Position numbers and translations under genes: made by a program. A DNA stretch of 64,000 bases from Costus lasius (taxonomy: Eukaryota > Streptophyta > Magnoliopsida > Zingiberales > Costaceae), in the NCBI GenBank assembly GCA_027563935.2, contig CM050453.2, positions 69,362,018 to 69,426,017 of the forward strand. The letters run 5' to 3'. Positions within the stretch are counted from its first letter, which is position 1; each line of letters begins with the position of its first letter. The notes under the pieces were generated by a model. It was not told the origin of the DNA, did not search any database, and saw only the letters and a program-made list of their open reading frames with translations. Of this stretch, positions 30,892 to 43,910 are shown piece after piece.

Positions 30892-32574
30892 TGTTGGGGT
30901 ATGCCCTTAAGGCTAATGTTTGAAGCCTATGGGAGTGTAACAAGTATCATGTAATAAACTCATATGTTTATAAAGGCATGGTTGTTATTCAGTTAGCTAC
31001 ATTGTCTGCTGCAATATATGTTCTTCTGAATAATGTCTCAAAGCTGTTCAGCTGGGCTGACATGCTATTATGTCCTTGGTCGATGTATCTTGGTGAACAT
31101 GAGACAGCCTTGATATGGTTAAGACTAATATGTGTTCTAATCTTATAGGATGCTTCGAGCATGGAATAAGATGTAGACTCATGGGTACATGGGATGTACT
31201 GGACAGACCCTACTAGGATGTTCAATTGTTTGTCACAATGTGAATATTCCTTGATTGCGACAAGTGGCACATTTCCTCTGACTTGAGATCACTTGTGTTT
31301 TCTAAATGATGATTGTCATTGTTTTGAGGTAGTTCAATATCATTTGAAACATAATGATTATAGACTATCTTGGATGATGAGCTTGAGTCAGGTTAGGACA
31401 CTAGTGATAGACATAGGATTGCCGTCTCCTTGTTTAAGGAGTGTGATGTTCTATAAGGGCCCCCCTGGATGAGATGATTGAGAGAGTGTATGGCCATACC
31501 CAGGTGACAGTGTTCATCTGATCTAATCATGCTCATCATATTGGAGTTACAAGCTTGACAGGCTTGTCCAATAAGAACATCAAGTGGCAAAGGAAGTATG
31601 CATGCCTAGTGAATTGGATTCACACTTGTGCTGTGGTTTGGGTGAAGTCTTGGAAGACTCTTTCCTTTATATCGGGAGACAGTGATGTGTTGCTAGATAC
31701 CCCTCACTGATCGTGATAACGTGAGTTATCGTTACCGACATTTAAAGGAAACCCTTAGGGTCGCACAATTTGATGATATGGCTTCTTTAAGTCAGATCGT
31801 GTGGACTGAATTGTTTAGTTCAGTTTAAAGGGGTGTTAAACTCTGATTGAGAGTGAGATCTGGTCTGATCATGTTTGATTGATTAGGGCTTTAGATCGGT
31901 AAGCTTCGATCGAGAGTTATGATGCTAGATCAGTGAGATCTAGAGCATCGAGAGATCAACGGTGATCTTGAACCTTGTGGTTCAATAAGATCGACCATTG
32001 CTTGGGCCGATTTGGTCTTGAACCAAAGTCACTTGAACCGGCTCATGTTATGAGCGCTTGGTTCAAAGGTTCGAATGGGAGAAGAGGGTTGCGGTTCACT
32101 TCATGTGAACGCATAACCGAAGTGAGTAATGGGTTACTATTTTTGGATAGCAACGCCCACGTTGATTAGAACGTGTTTTTACTCCCTTGTCGATCATCAA
32201 CTTCGGACGACATCTCCTCCCTTCTCGTGTGACAAAAGTCTTGACGAGTGTAGAGGAACTTCTTCTTCGCCAAGCCCAAGGATCTCATCTCCTCCATGCG
32301 CAAAGGACCCTTGAAGCTTTGCTAGCACAAAGACGACAAGGAGAGGCCATTCTTCATCGTGTGTGCGTCGACTAGGGAGAAGACCCCTTTCGGTTTTTGC
32401 TTCCAACACTTCATCCATAGATGGCGATGGTATGAATCTTATTGGCATTTTACAATCGATTTTTCATAGTTGATCATATATCATGCTAATGATCCCTAAA
32501 ACCCTTATTTCCGCTGCGTTGAAACACATGCGCCCATTAGGGTTTTTCGCTCCCCCTTGAAGGGGACCCCTGCA
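30892..32574 (+). repeat. COP-C 3' LTR (1683 bp)
   Basis: It is uninterrupted, TGTTGGGG..CCCCTGCA, followed by AAACC. It gives the empty site for GYP2 (GTGAGATCTAGAGC at about 31936). It differs from the 5' copy at one base by eye (about 32451). Confidence 0.95.
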
Positions 32575-34163
32575 AAACCCTTAGATGGGTTATTAGGGTT
32601 GAAGTCATCCCCTAGGTCGGATCCAAACAGTCTGATCAGACCATCTGACAGCCTAGATGGGTTGACCAGATAGCACCTTGGCGCATGCTAAAGGTGGCTA
32701 TAGGTCGACTGCATCAAAGGCGTGTAGCGATGTCTGATTGAGACAACTTGTGAACACACCTGAGTTAGGCCCGGGGTCACGCCCGTTTGCCAGACCTCAG
32801 TGTGGTTGTTCAGCCTTGGCGCATGCATGGTTGACCTTATGGTCGACTCAAGTCAGTTAGGACTTGGTGCATGCAAGGGCAGTGGATCTGACTAGGTTGG
32901 ATGAGTGGATCCCTAGTAATGGACCATTGTAAGGTTGTAGAGCAAATAAGGAAATTAAAATTGATCCCATGGGGTTTTTCAAAAATTTTAATTTTTATGG
33001 ATCACATGATTGCTGATTGGATGCATATGTTTGTTTATTTAGTCTTATGTGGGCTGCCCGTTTTTAATGTGTGCTGTGCTGGGGCCTGCGTGCCTGTATT
33101 AAAAATTGTAAATTAATTATTGTGATCTGCGTATCACTGTGTTTTAATTTATAAATGTAAGTGACCTGCGTGTCACTCTTGTCTAGATAGTTAAATTTGT
33201 AATTTAATTAGACAAGAGCACAGAGCACACTTGGCAAAGGCGCTTGCAGCAGAGGCTTGACCAGGTGGGAGGTCCAGGGTTCGACTCTGGGACCAGGCGC
33301 ATATTCCCTGGTAGGCGCACCAGAGCTGCAGATGGCGCTTAGGCCCTGGTTTGGGCCAGATGGGCAGCTAAAGACCCATGAAGAGCAAATGAAGACTTAA
33401 GTTAGGTTAAGGTCTTCTAGGGCTATGGGCTTTTACCACATAAGATTCATGCTTTCTTTTATTGCTTAATATTAGAATTGCATGATTAAATTATCTTCTG
33501 CTATCACCATAGGAATTGCATGATAGGCAAGAAGATAATAGACCGTTAAAATCCAACGCTGAAATATCAAGCTCGTAAGCCTTCTGACGCGAAACCTCAC
33601 TGTTCTGATTATCGTTGGAGCCGTGTTGTACCCACTCAGTGGGCACGTCCATCTATCTTCAGACGGTGCGGGATTACACCTGCGTGTTACAGAGTAGGGA
33701 TTTATCCCTTCTCGTTGCTCAGCATAGCACGTGGTGGTCCAGGGAGTAGGTCGGGTAAGCTTGACCGTGTAGGCTACATATGTGGCGCATATGGTAGCAC
33801 ATGGAGGCAGCCATCTGTAGGGTCAGAGATTGTGTTGTACCAACTCAGTTGGCACAGTCTGCTGGACTGCCCAGATGAAGGGGAATCGCACGGGTTGGCG
33901 ATCGGCAGGGACTGCCTACCAGAAACTAGTGCTTGTACTCTCTGTGTATCTTATCTCGCCTGAGCGGGACGCGGAGACCAAGTATGAAATCTGGATCCCA
34001 TCTCACTAAAAGAGTTCTACTCTTTCGGGCTGTTTTGCTGGATTTTTCACGCCTGATAAAATAGTGAGAAAAAGAATCTTTCTTAAGTCCTGATCGATTC
34101 TTATACATTGATACTGACCTTGCTGTTCTTGCATTGTTGTAGATACCTGCAGCAACGAACACC
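32575..34163 (+). promoter_or_regulatory. COP-B leader, second part: hairpins and splice acceptor
   Basis: The first five bases are the COP-C target duplication. Stem-loops are GGC-CTGCGT-GCC (33083-33094), GTGAT-CTGCGT-ATCAC (33122-33137), AGTGAC-CTGCGT-GTCACT (33160-33177) and the T-arm-like GGTCCAGGG-TTCGA stem (33271-33294), where a C:G pair replaces the T:A pair of COP-C and COP-F. TACTGAC and TTGTTGTAG|ATA (acceptor 34142|34143) precede the gag ATG at 34164. The matching donor is 12345|12346 in the 5' LTR, now separated from it by COP-C. Confidence 0.82.
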
Positions 34164-34779
34164 ATGAACTTCAATGTGCGATCCCTACTGGAAAGGGAGA
34201 AGTTTGCTGGGCCGAACTTCTCTGACTGGTTTGGACACCTTAAGATCGTTCTTAAGGCAGAGAGGAAACTGTATGTCCTCGAGACGGCGATACCGCCGCA
34301 GCCCGCTCCGAACGCCGCAAGGGCGGTTCGGGAAGCCTATGAAAAGCACGTCAATGATAGCATTGATGTCGCTTGCCTGATGCTAGCGTCTATGACGCCA
34401 CCGCTGCAGCGTCAGCATGAGGATATGTCAGCTATACAGATTATAGCAAACCTCAAGATGCTGTATGCTGCACAGGCGAGGACTGAACGCTATAATTTGA
34501 CTAAGCTCTTCTTTCAGAGCAAACTGGCTGAAGGGAGCCCAGTGGGAGCTCACGTGCTCAAGATGATTGGGCACAAGGAGGCTCTAGAGAAACTGGGGCA
34601 TACCATTAACCAGGAGCTTGCTGTGGATATTATTCTGCAGTCTCTCCCGCCATCATTCGACGCGTTCATTATTAATTTTAATATGAACAAAATCGATTGT
34701 ACTCCGGCAGAGCTGCTGAATATGCTCTTGACCACTGAGGAGACTCTGAAGGGTAAGCCTTCGACCTCTGTCTTGATAG
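34164..34779 (+). pseudogene. gag-pol: COP-B gag, N-terminal part, cut by COP-F
   Basis: These 205 codons plus one base of gag are nearly identical to COP-C gag, from MNFNVRSLLERE to the GKPSTSVL region. They end at GATAG (34775-34779), the COP-F target duplication. Coding resumes at 43916 in the correct phase, so the frame was intact when COP-F landed. The broken copy would read into the COP-F LTR and stop after a few codons. Confidence 0.93.
34775..34779. repeat. Target-site duplication GATAG of COP-F
   Basis: It precedes TGTTGGGG here and follows the COP-F 3' end at 43911-43915. It lies in gag codons of COP-B (..TTG ATA GTT..). Confidence 0.94.
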
Positions 34780-36464
34780 TGTTGGGGTATGCCCTTAAGG
34801 CTAATGTTTGAGGCCTATGGGAATGTAACAAGTATCATGTAATAAACTCTATGTGTTTATAAAGGCATGGTTGTTATTCAGTTAGCTACATTGTCTGCTG
34901 CAATATATGTTCTTCTGAATAATGTCTCAAAGCTGTTCAGCTGGGCTGACATGCTATTATGTCCTTAGTCGATATATCTTGGTAAACATGAGACAGCCTC
35001 GATATGGTTAAGACTAATATGTGTTCTAATCTTATAGGATGCTTCGAGCATGGAATAAGATGTAGACTCATGGGTACATGGGATGTACTGGACAGACCCT
35101 ACTAGGATGTTCAATTGTTTGTCACAATGTGAATATTCCTTGATTAAGACAAGTGGCACATTTCCTCTGACTTGAGATCACTTGTGTTTTCTAAATGATG
35201 ATTGTCATTGTTTTGAGGTAGTTCAATATCATTTGAAACATAATGATTATAGACTATCTTGGATGGTGAGCTTGAATCAGGTTAGAGCACTAGTGATAGA
35301 CATAGGATTGCCGTCTCCTTGTTTAAGGAGTGTGATGTTCTAAAGGGGCCCCCTGGATGAGATGATTGAGAGAGTGTATGGCCATACCCAGGTGACAGTG
35401 CTCATCTGTTCTAATCATGCTCATCATATTGGAGTTACGAGCTTGACAGGCTTGTCCAATAAGAACATCCAGTGGCAAAGGAAATATGTATGCTTTGTGA
35501 ATTGATTCACACTTGTGCTGTTTTTGGGTGAAGTCTTGGAAGACTCTTTCCTTGATATCGGGAGACAGTGATGTGTTGCTAGATACCCCTCACTGGTTGT
35601 GATAATGTAAATTATCGTTACCGATGTTTTAAGGAAACCCTCAGGGTCGCACAATTGATGATATGGCTTACTTAAGTCAGATCGTGTGGACTGAATTGTT
35701 TCGGGTTCAGTTTAAAGGGATTTAATCTCTGATTGTGAGTGAGATCTGGTCTGATCATGTTTGATTGATTAGGGCTTGAGATCGGTAAGCTTCGATCGAG
35801 AGAAGAGATGCTAGATCGGTCAGATCAGGAGCATCATAGAGATCAACGGCTAGATCTGGAACCTTAGGGTTTTAATATGATCTAGGCCATGTCGTTTGGT
35901 TTATTTGGTAATTGAACCAAAATTAAATTAAACCAAAATGGTTCAAGCATTGGCGACAAGTTCACTTGGCGTGAACATGTTGGGCGGTTAGTGGTGCTAT
36001 TTTTAGCAACCATGATCTCCACTTGGAGACACTCACGTTCGAAAGAGAGTGCTCTCTCTATTCTCGCCACTTGAACGCATTCCTCTTGGTTTTTCCGTGG
36101 GTGACGACGCCTTGGATTTGGAGGAGAAATCGGCAAAGAAAAGATCTCTTCATCCCTTTCTCATTTTCGATCAAAGACTTCTTTGGATCTTGCTAGCACA
36201 AGGATCGCAAAGAGGAGTAGGCGACATCAACTGTGTGCGTCACCTCTGGAGAAGATCTGCTTTGATCTTTGCTTCCTAGGCGCCATTCGAAATGGCTATG
36301 GTATGAGTTTTATCTCTTACATGCAATCGTTTCCATTTGGTTGATCATATCACATGAACCGATTCTTGAAACCCTAATCCGCTGCCCAAAAATTTTATGC
36401 GCCACTGCCTAGGGTTTTCGCTCCCCCTAGAAGGGGACCCCCCTTAGTTTAAGGGGTACTTTCA
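34780..36464 (+). repeat. COP-F 5' LTR (1685 bp)
   Basis: It runs TGTTGGGG..GGTACTTTCA. TATAAA lies at about 34858-34863. The paired hairpins TTGAACC-AAAATT.. and GTTCAC-TTGGC-GTGAAC lie near 35914-35976. ATGGCTATG|GTATGA is at 36292-36306 (donor 36300|36301). It is followed by ATTGGTATCAGAGC. Confidence 0.95.
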
Positions 36465-38301
36465 ATTGGTATCAGAGCCTGATGTTTCATGCTTGTTTAT
36501 GATTGCCATGATATGTCATATGATCCATGTATGCGCATTATAATAGATCTATAGGTTACATGCGATTATCTAAGTTGGCGAAAATTCATGATTTGTATAG
36601 ATGTTATTTTCTCCATTGCGCATGTTGTTGTTGGCGCATGTTTTTGTAAGTTTTTCTAAAACCTTGATCACATGCGCGTTTCACCTTAGATCTAATGCTC
36701 CTACATTAAACCCTTAGATGGGTTATTAGGGTTGAAGTCACCCCCTAGGTTAGATCCAAACATGTCTGATCAGACTATCTGACAGCCTGAATGGGTCGAC
36801 CAGTTAGCACCTTGGCGCATGCCTGTGGTGGCTATAGGTCGACTGCAGACAGGTGTGTAGCGATGTCTGATTGAGACAACTGATGAACGCACCTGAGTTA
36901 GGCCCGGGGTCACGCCCGCTTGCCAGACCTCAGTGTGGTCGTTCAGCCTTGGTGCATGCATGGTTGACCTTTTGGTCGACTCAAGTCAGTTAGGACTTGG
37001 TGCATGCTAGGGCAGTGGATCTGACTAGGTTGGATGAGTGGATCCCTAGTAATGGACCATTGTAAGGTTGTGGGGCAAATAAGGAAAAATTAAAAAAAAA
37101 AAAAAAAAAATCGATCCCAAAGGGTTTTTTTTTAAAATTTATTTTTCCTGACTGGATCACATGATGGTTGTTGCATCTGCTTGTTCATTTAGTCTTATGT
37201 GGGCTGCCCGTTTTTAATGTGTGCTGTGCTGGGGCCTGCGTGCCTGGATTATATGTTGTAAATTAATTTTCTTTATGTGATCTGCGTATCACAATTTTAA
37301 TTAATTTATAATGTGAAAGTGACCTGCGTGTCACTCTTGTCTAGATAGTTAAATTTGTAATTTAATTAGACAAGAGCACAATGCACACTTGGCAGAAGCG
37401 CATGCAGCAGTGGCTGGACCAGGTGGGAGGTCTAGGGTTCGACCCTAGGACCAGGCGCAAATTCCTGGTGGGCGCACCAGAGCTGCAGTTGGCGCTTGGG
37501 CCCAGGTTTGGGCCAGATGAGCAGCTAAAGACCCATAAAGAGCAAGTGTAGACTTAAGTTAGGTTAAGGTCTCACTAGGGCTATGGGCTTTTACCACAAA
37601 AGACACATGCTTTCTTTTATTGCTTTATATTAGAATTGCATGAGTAAATTTATCTTCTGCTATCACCATAGGAATTGCATGATAGGCAAGAAGATAAAAG
37701 ACCGTTAAAATCCAACGATTAAATATCAAGCTCGTAAGCCTTCTGACGCGAAACCTCACTGTTCTGATTATCGTTGGAGCCGTGTTGTACCCACTCAGTG
37801 GGCACGTCCATCTATCTTCAGACGGTGCGGGATTACACCTGTGTGTTACAGAGCAGGGATTTATCCCTTCTCGTTGCTCAGCATAGCACATGGTGGTCCA
37901 GGGAGTAGGTCGGGTCAGCTTGACCGTGTAGGCTACATATGTGGCGCATATGGTAGCACATGGAGGCAGCCATCTGTGGGGTCAGAGATTGTGTTGTACC
38001 AACTCAGTTGGCACAGTCTGCTGGACTGCCCAGATGAAGGGGAATCGCACGGGTTGGCGATCGGCAGGGACTGCCTACCAGAAACTAGTGCTTGTACTCT
38101 CTGTGCATCTTATCTCGCCTGAGCGGGACGCGGAGACCAAGTATGAAATCTGGATCCCATCTCACTAAAAGAGTTCTACTCTTTCGGGCTGTTTTGCTGG
38201 ATTTTTCACGCCTGATAAAATAGTGAGAAAAAGAATCTTTCTTAAGTCCTGATTGATTCTTATACATTGATACTGACCTTGCTGTTCTTGCATTGTTGTA
38301 G
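36301..38301 (+). other. Predicted leader intron of COP-F
   Basis: The donor is ATGGCTATG|GTATGA and the acceptor TTGTTGTAG|ATA with TACTGAC upstream. The length is 2001 nt. Joining puts the LTR ATG in frame with the gag ATG at 38323. This is the cleanest copy for testing, because LTR, leader and coding region are contiguous. Confidence 0.6.
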
Positions 38302-38322
38302 ATACCTGCAGCAACGAACACC
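36465..38322 (+). promoter_or_regulatory. COP-F leader: primer site, hairpins, splice acceptor
   Basis: The primer site is TGGTATCAGAGC (36467-36478). Stem-loops are GGC-CTGCGT-GCC (37233-37244), TGTGAT-CTGCGT-ATCACA (37276-37293), AGTGAC-CTGCGT-GTCACT (37318-37335), T-arm-like (37429-37452) and CTGGTG-GGCG-CACCAG (37465-37480). A run of about 18 A lies near 37093-37110, and TACTGAC plus TTGTTGTAG|ATA end the leader. Since nothing is inserted in it, this copy shows the undisturbed order best. Confidence 0.87.
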
Positions 38323-41300
38323 ATGAACTTCAATGTGCGATCCCTACTGGAAAGAGAGAAGTTTGCTGGGCCGAACTTCTCTGACTGGTTTGGACACCTT
38401 AAGATCGTTCTTAAGGCAAAGAGGAAACTGTATGTCCTCGAGACGGCGATACCGCCGCAGCCCGCTCCGAACGCCGCAAGGGCGGTTTGGGAAGCCTATG
38501 AAAAGCACGTCAATGATAGCATTGATGTCGCTTGCCTGATGTTAGCGTCTATGACGCCACCGCTGCAGCGTCAGCATGAGGACATGTCGGCTAGAGACAT
38601 GATTACAAACCTCAAGATGTTGTATGCTGCACAGGCGAGGACTGAACGCTATAATTTGACGAAGCTCTTCTTTCAGAGCAAACTGGCTGAAGGGAGCCCA
38701 GTGGGAGCTCACGTGCTCAAGATGATTGGGCACAAGGAGGCTCTAGAGAAACTGGGGCATACCATCAACCAGGAGCTTGCTGTGGACATTATTCTGCAGT
38801 CTCTCCCGCCATCATTCGACGCGTTCATTATTAATTTTAATATGAACAAAATCGATTGTACTCCGGCAGAGCTGCTGAATATGCTCTTGACCACTGAGGA
38901 AACTCTGAAGGGTAAGCCTTCAACCTCTGTCTTGATGGTTCCTTCCAGGAACAAGAAGAAGGGGAAGAAGGGCAAGGCCCCGGTCAAGAATTACAGCAAG
39001 GCTCTGAAGCAGAAGGTGAAGCGGTCTAAGGAATACAGGTGTTTCCACTGTGGCCAGCTGGGTCACTGGAAAAAGGACTGTAAAGCGCTCCAAGGAGATA
39101 AGAGGGGAAGCTTTACTTCTGGCTCAGGTATATTCGTGACTGAGGTCATGTATTCTTCTTCTGTATCATGGGTGTAGGACACTGCATGTGGAGTTCACAT
39201 TTGTTCAAATGTGCAGGAACTCAAGAGAAGAAGGCAAGTGGGACAGCATGAGGTGGACCTACGCGTTGGAAACGGGGCACGGGTTGCTGCTGTTGCTGTA
39301 GGAGACTACTTCATTACTTTACCATCTGGAATTGTATTGGAACTAAACAGTTGTTATTTTGTTCCCAGTATAACTAAAAATATTATCTCCATTCCTGCTC
39401 TTGTCAGGAAGGGGTTTTCCTTTGAATGCAATATTTCAAAGTGTGTTTTGTCATATGATAATATTGTTTATGCAACTGGTTCAATTAATAATGGGTTATT
39501 CATGTTGGACATGGAAAGTTCTATACAGAATGTTGATATTAAGAAAGCCAAGTATGCTGATGACAGCACCTTGCTATGGCAAAGTCGTTTAGGCCATATT
39601 AACGAGAAACGCATTAAGCGGTTGCATGATCATGGACTGCTGGGATCATTCTCCTATAAGGAGATTGATACATGCAAAGCTTGTTTGATGGGTAAAATGA
39701 CGAAGTCACCTTTTCCTAATAAAGGTCAAAGGGCTTCAGGTTTACTTGACCTCATACACAGTGATGTGTGTGGGCCATTTAGTAAACATGCCAGAGGTGG
39801 CTATCAGTACTTCATTACATTTACTGATGATTTCAGTAGATATGGGTATGTCTATCTGATGAGACATAAGAGTGAATCTTTTGACAAGTTCAAAGAGTTC
39901 AAGAATGAAGTACAAAATCAGCTAGGCCGTAATATCAAGGCACTTCGCTCAGATCGAGGTGGTGAATACCTAAGTCATGCATTTACTGACTATCTAAAGG
40001 AGTGTGGGATTATCTCACAGCTCACTCCACCAGGAACACCGCAATGGAATGGTGTGTCCGAGAGGAGAAATAGAACGTTACATGATATGGTTCGTTCTAT
40101 GATGAGTCAGGCTACTCTTCCATACTCCTTTTGGGGTTTTGCGCTGGAAACAGCTGCAAAGGTACTAAACCGAGTGCCATCCAAGGCAGTTTCAAAGACG
40201 CCATATGAGTTATGGTATGGGAAACAGCCGAGCTTGACATTTATCAGGATCTGGGGTTGCGAGGCTTATGTTAAAAAGCTCGCCTCTGGGAAACTAGAGA
40301 GCAGATCTGACAAATGTATCTTTGTCGGTTACCCTAAGGAAACTAAGGGTTATTATTTCTTCGATCCCAATGAGAACAAGGTTTTTGTTGCTCGGACGGC
40401 CATATTTCTTGAGAAGGAGTTTCTTCTGCAAGAGGCCAGTGGGAGAGAAATAAAGCTGGATGAGAATCCAGAAGAAGGACAAAGTGATCAAGCACAGTTG
40501 GATGAGCCTGAGCCGGTAGAACAGGTTATTGAACAACCTGAGGCTCAGACATCACGGGAACCGCGAAGATCGGGTAGGATTCGTCGACAGCCTGAGCGCT
40601 ATGACGGAGTCTACATCATTGACAATGATGAACCCCTTACTTATGCGGATGCGGTCAGTGGACCAGAGTCAGCGAGATGGCTTGAGGCTATGCGCGCCGA
40701 GATGGACTCCATGTCAGATAACCAAGTCTGGGATTTGGTTGATCCGCCTCCGAGAGTTATCCCTATAGGCTGTAAATGGATCTTCAAGAAGAAGATTGAC
40801 ATGGATGGTAACGTAGTTACCTATAAAGGCAGGCTAGTTGCGAAAGGTTTCAAACAAATCTACGGGATAGATTATGATGAAACTTTCTCACCTGTAGCCA
40901 TGTTTAAGTCTATTCGGATTCTTTTCGCGATAGCTGCATATTATGATTATGAGATTTGGCAGATGGATGTGAAAACAGCTTTCCTTAATGGAAATCTGGA
41001 TGAGGATGTGTATATGACACAACCAGAAGGTTTCACTAATCCAGCAGATCGTCATAAAATATGCAAGTTAAAGAAGTCCATTTATGGACTTAAACAAGCA
41101 TCAAGAAGCTGGAATATTCGTTTTGATGAATCAGTTACTGAATTTGGTTTCATCAAGAACGAGGATGACCCGTGTGTATATAAGAGGTTTAGTGGGAGCG
41201 TGATTACTTTCCTAGTCCTCTACGTCGATGATATCTTGATCATTGGAAACGACATTCCTGAAATGCATGCTGTTAAGGCATGGCTGAGGAAATGTTTCCA

Positions 41301-42204
41301 GATGAAAGTTCTAGGAGAAGCAGCCTATGTGTTAGGTGTGAAGATCTACAGGGATAGATCTAAGAGGCTTCTCGGGCTGTGCCAGAGTACTTACATCGAT
41401 AAGGTCCTGGAGAGATTTCACTTAGAGAATTCTAAGCGAGGATATCTTCCAGTCAGACATGGTCTGAATCTTTCTAAGAGTCAGTGTCCACAAACACAGA
41501 CTGAGAAAGATGAAATGAACAATACGCCTTATGCTTCGGCTATTGGTTCTATAATGTATGCGATGTTGTGTACTCGCCCAGACGTTGCTTACGGGTTAAG
41601 CGTAACCAGTCGTTACCAGAGTAATCCAGGTATGGCGCACTGGATTGCAGTCAAGAACATTTTAAAATATCTGCGGAGGACCAAAGATATGTTCTTGATA
41701 TATGGTGGTCAGGAAGAACTCAGTATTGAAGGATATACTGACGCTTCGTTCCAGTCTGACCAGGATGATTTCCGATCGCAATCAGGCTATGTTTTTAGCT
41801 TGAATGGAGGTGCAGTGGTGTGGAAAAGTTTCAAACAGTCAACTGTTGCTGATTCCACAACAGAAGCCGAGTATGTTGCAGCCTCGGAAGCATCCAAGGA
41901 GGCAGTGTGGATTCGTAAGTTCGTGAGAGAACTTGGTGTCGTTCCTTCGTGTGCAGATCCTTTGGTTATCTTCTGTGATAACACTGGAGCAATCGCACAG
42001 GCAAAGGAACCACGGTCGCACCAGAAGTCCAAGCACATACAGAGACGGTTTCATTTGATCAGGGAGATCATAGATCGTGGCGAGATCAAAGTATGCAAGG
42101 TTCATACAGATGACAATCTGGCAGACCCGCTTACCAAGCCTCTGGCGCAGCAGAAGCATGAGAAGCACTGTAATAATATGGGTTTGAGATTTCTCAACCA
42201 TTAG
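38323..42204 (+). pseudogene. gag-pol: COP-F gag-pol with a single nonsense codon at the protease
   Basis: The frame is 3882 nt, the same length as COP-C, with all the same domains. The only stop is TAG at 39175-39177, where the other copies have TTG (Leu) one residue before the protease Asp. It therefore ends gag exactly at the protease active site. The frame stays open from there to 42204 (RT YVDDILII, RNase H, HTDDNLADPLTK). Gag also has a local variant (SARDMITNLKML where others have SAIQIIANLKML). The LTRs are almost identical, so the stop arose at or soon after insertion, or the copy was mobilised in trans. Confidence 0.93.
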
Positions 42205-42224
42205 ATTAAGTGCAAGTGGGAGAT

Positions 42225-43910
42225 TGTTGGGGTATGCCCTTAAGGCTAATGTTTGAGGCCTATGGGAATGTAACAAGTATCATGTAATAAACTCTATGTG
42301 TTTATAAAGGCATGGTTGTTATTCAGTTAGCTACATTGTCTGCTGCAATATATGTTCTTCTGAATAATGTCTCAAAGCTGTTCAGCTGGGCTGACATGCT
42401 ATTATGTCCTTAGTCGATATATCTTGGTAAACATGAGACAGCCTCGATATGGTTAAGACTAATATGTGTTCTAATCTTATAGGATGCTTCGAGCATGGAA
42501 TAAGATGTAGACTCATGGGTACATGGGATGTACTGGACAGACCCTACTAGGATGTTCAATTGTTTGTCACAATGTGAATATTCCTTGATTAAGACAAGTG
42601 GCACATTTCCTCTGACTTGAGATCACTTGTGTTTTCTAAATGATGATTGTCATTGTTTTGAGGTAGTTCAATATCATTTGAAACATAATGATTATAGACT
42701 ATCTTGGATGGTGAGCTTGAATCAGGTTAGAGCACTAGTGATAGACATAGGATTGCCGTCTCCTTGTTTAAGGAGTGTGATGTTCTAAAGGGGCCCCCTG
42801 GATGAGATGATTGAGAGAGTGTATGGCCATACCCAGGTGACAGTGCTCATCTGTTCTAATCATGCTCATCATATTGGAGTTACGAGCTTGACAGGCTTGT
42901 CCAATAAGAACATCCAGTGGCAAAGGAAATATGTATGCTTTGTGAATTGATTCACACTTGTGCTGTTTTTGGGTGAAGTCTTGGAAGACTCTTTCCTTGA
43001 TATCGGGAGACAGTGATGTGTTGCTAGATACCCCTCACTGGTTGTGATAATGTAAATTATCGTTACCGATGTTTTAAGGAAACCCTCAGGGTCGCACAAT
43101 TGATGATATGGCTTACTTAAGTCAGATCGTGTGGACTGAATTGTTTCGGGTTCAGTTTAAAGGGATTTAATCTCTGATTGTGAGTGAGATCTGGTCTGAT
43201 CATGTTTGATTGATTAGGGCTTGAGATCGGTAAGCTTCGATCGAGAGAAGAGATGCTAGATCGGTCAGATCAGGAGCATCATAGAGATCAACGGCTAGAT
43301 CTGGAACCTTAGGGTTTTAATATGATCTAGGCCATGTCGTTTGGTTTATTTGGTAATTGAACCAAAATTAAATTAAACCAAAATGGTTCAAGCATTGGCG
43401 ACAAGTTCACTTGGCGTGAACATGTTGGGCGGTTAGTGGTGCTATTTTTAGCAACCATGATCTCCACTTGGAGACACTCACGTTCGAAAGAGAGTGCTCT
43501 CTCTATTCTCGCCACTTGAACGCATTCCTCTTGGTTTTTCCGTGGGTGACGACGCCTTGGATTTGGAGGAGAAATCGGCAAAGAAAAGATCTCTTCATCC
43601 CTTTCTCATTTTCGATCAAAGACTTCTTTGGATCTTGCTAGCACAAGGATCGCAAAGAGGAGTAGGCGACATCAACTGTGTGCGTCACCTCTGGAGAAGA
43701 TCTGCTTTGATCTTTGCTTCCTAGGCGCCATTCGAAATGGCTATGGTATGAGTTTTATCTCTTACATGCAATCGTTTCCATTTGGTTGATCATATCACAT
43801 GAACCGATTCTTGAAACCCTAATCCGCTGCCCAAAAATTTTATGCGCCACTGCCTAGGGTTTTCGCTCCCCCTAGAAGGGGACCCCCCCTTAGTTTAAGG
43901 GGTACTTTCA
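42225..43910 (+). repeat. COP-F 3' LTR (1686 bp)
   Basis: It is preceded by AAGTGGGAGAT and followed by GATAG. It is the same as 34780-36464 except for one extra C near 43889. Confidence 0.95.

Larger units (their letters stand above)
12731..32574 (+). mobile_element. COP-C: complete Ty1/copia element with intact gag-pol, 5' LTR split by GYP2
   Basis: It is flanked by AAACC at 12726-12730 and 32575-32579. Parts are 5' LTR 12731-13780 plus 24509-25141, leader 25142-26989, gag-pol 26990-30871, purine tract and 3' LTR 30892-32574. Without GYP2 and one GATCT, both LTRs are 1683 bp and differ once by eye (G at about 25020, A in the 3' copy at about 32451). It carries the only unbroken gag-pol in the window, but its own promoter LTR is split by GYP2. 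Confidence 0.95.
34780..43910 (+). mobile_element. COP-F: complete Ty1/copia element inside COP-B gag
   Basis: It is flanked by GATAG (34775-34779 and 43911-43915). The LTRs are 1685 and 1686 bp and differ by eye only in the length of a C run near the 3' end (6 versus 7 C). The gag-pol is full length with one nonsense codon. No other element is inserted in it. Both it and its host belong to the subfamily with consecutive LTR hairpins. Confidence 0.95.

Noticed and set aside
30506..30943. Antisense 145-codon frame opposite the copia RNase H region, recurring in other copies (41839-42276, 46816-47178, 53816-54259)
   Set aside because: It repeats only because the element repeats. It lies opposite a strongly conserved coding frame and shows no recognisable protein family.
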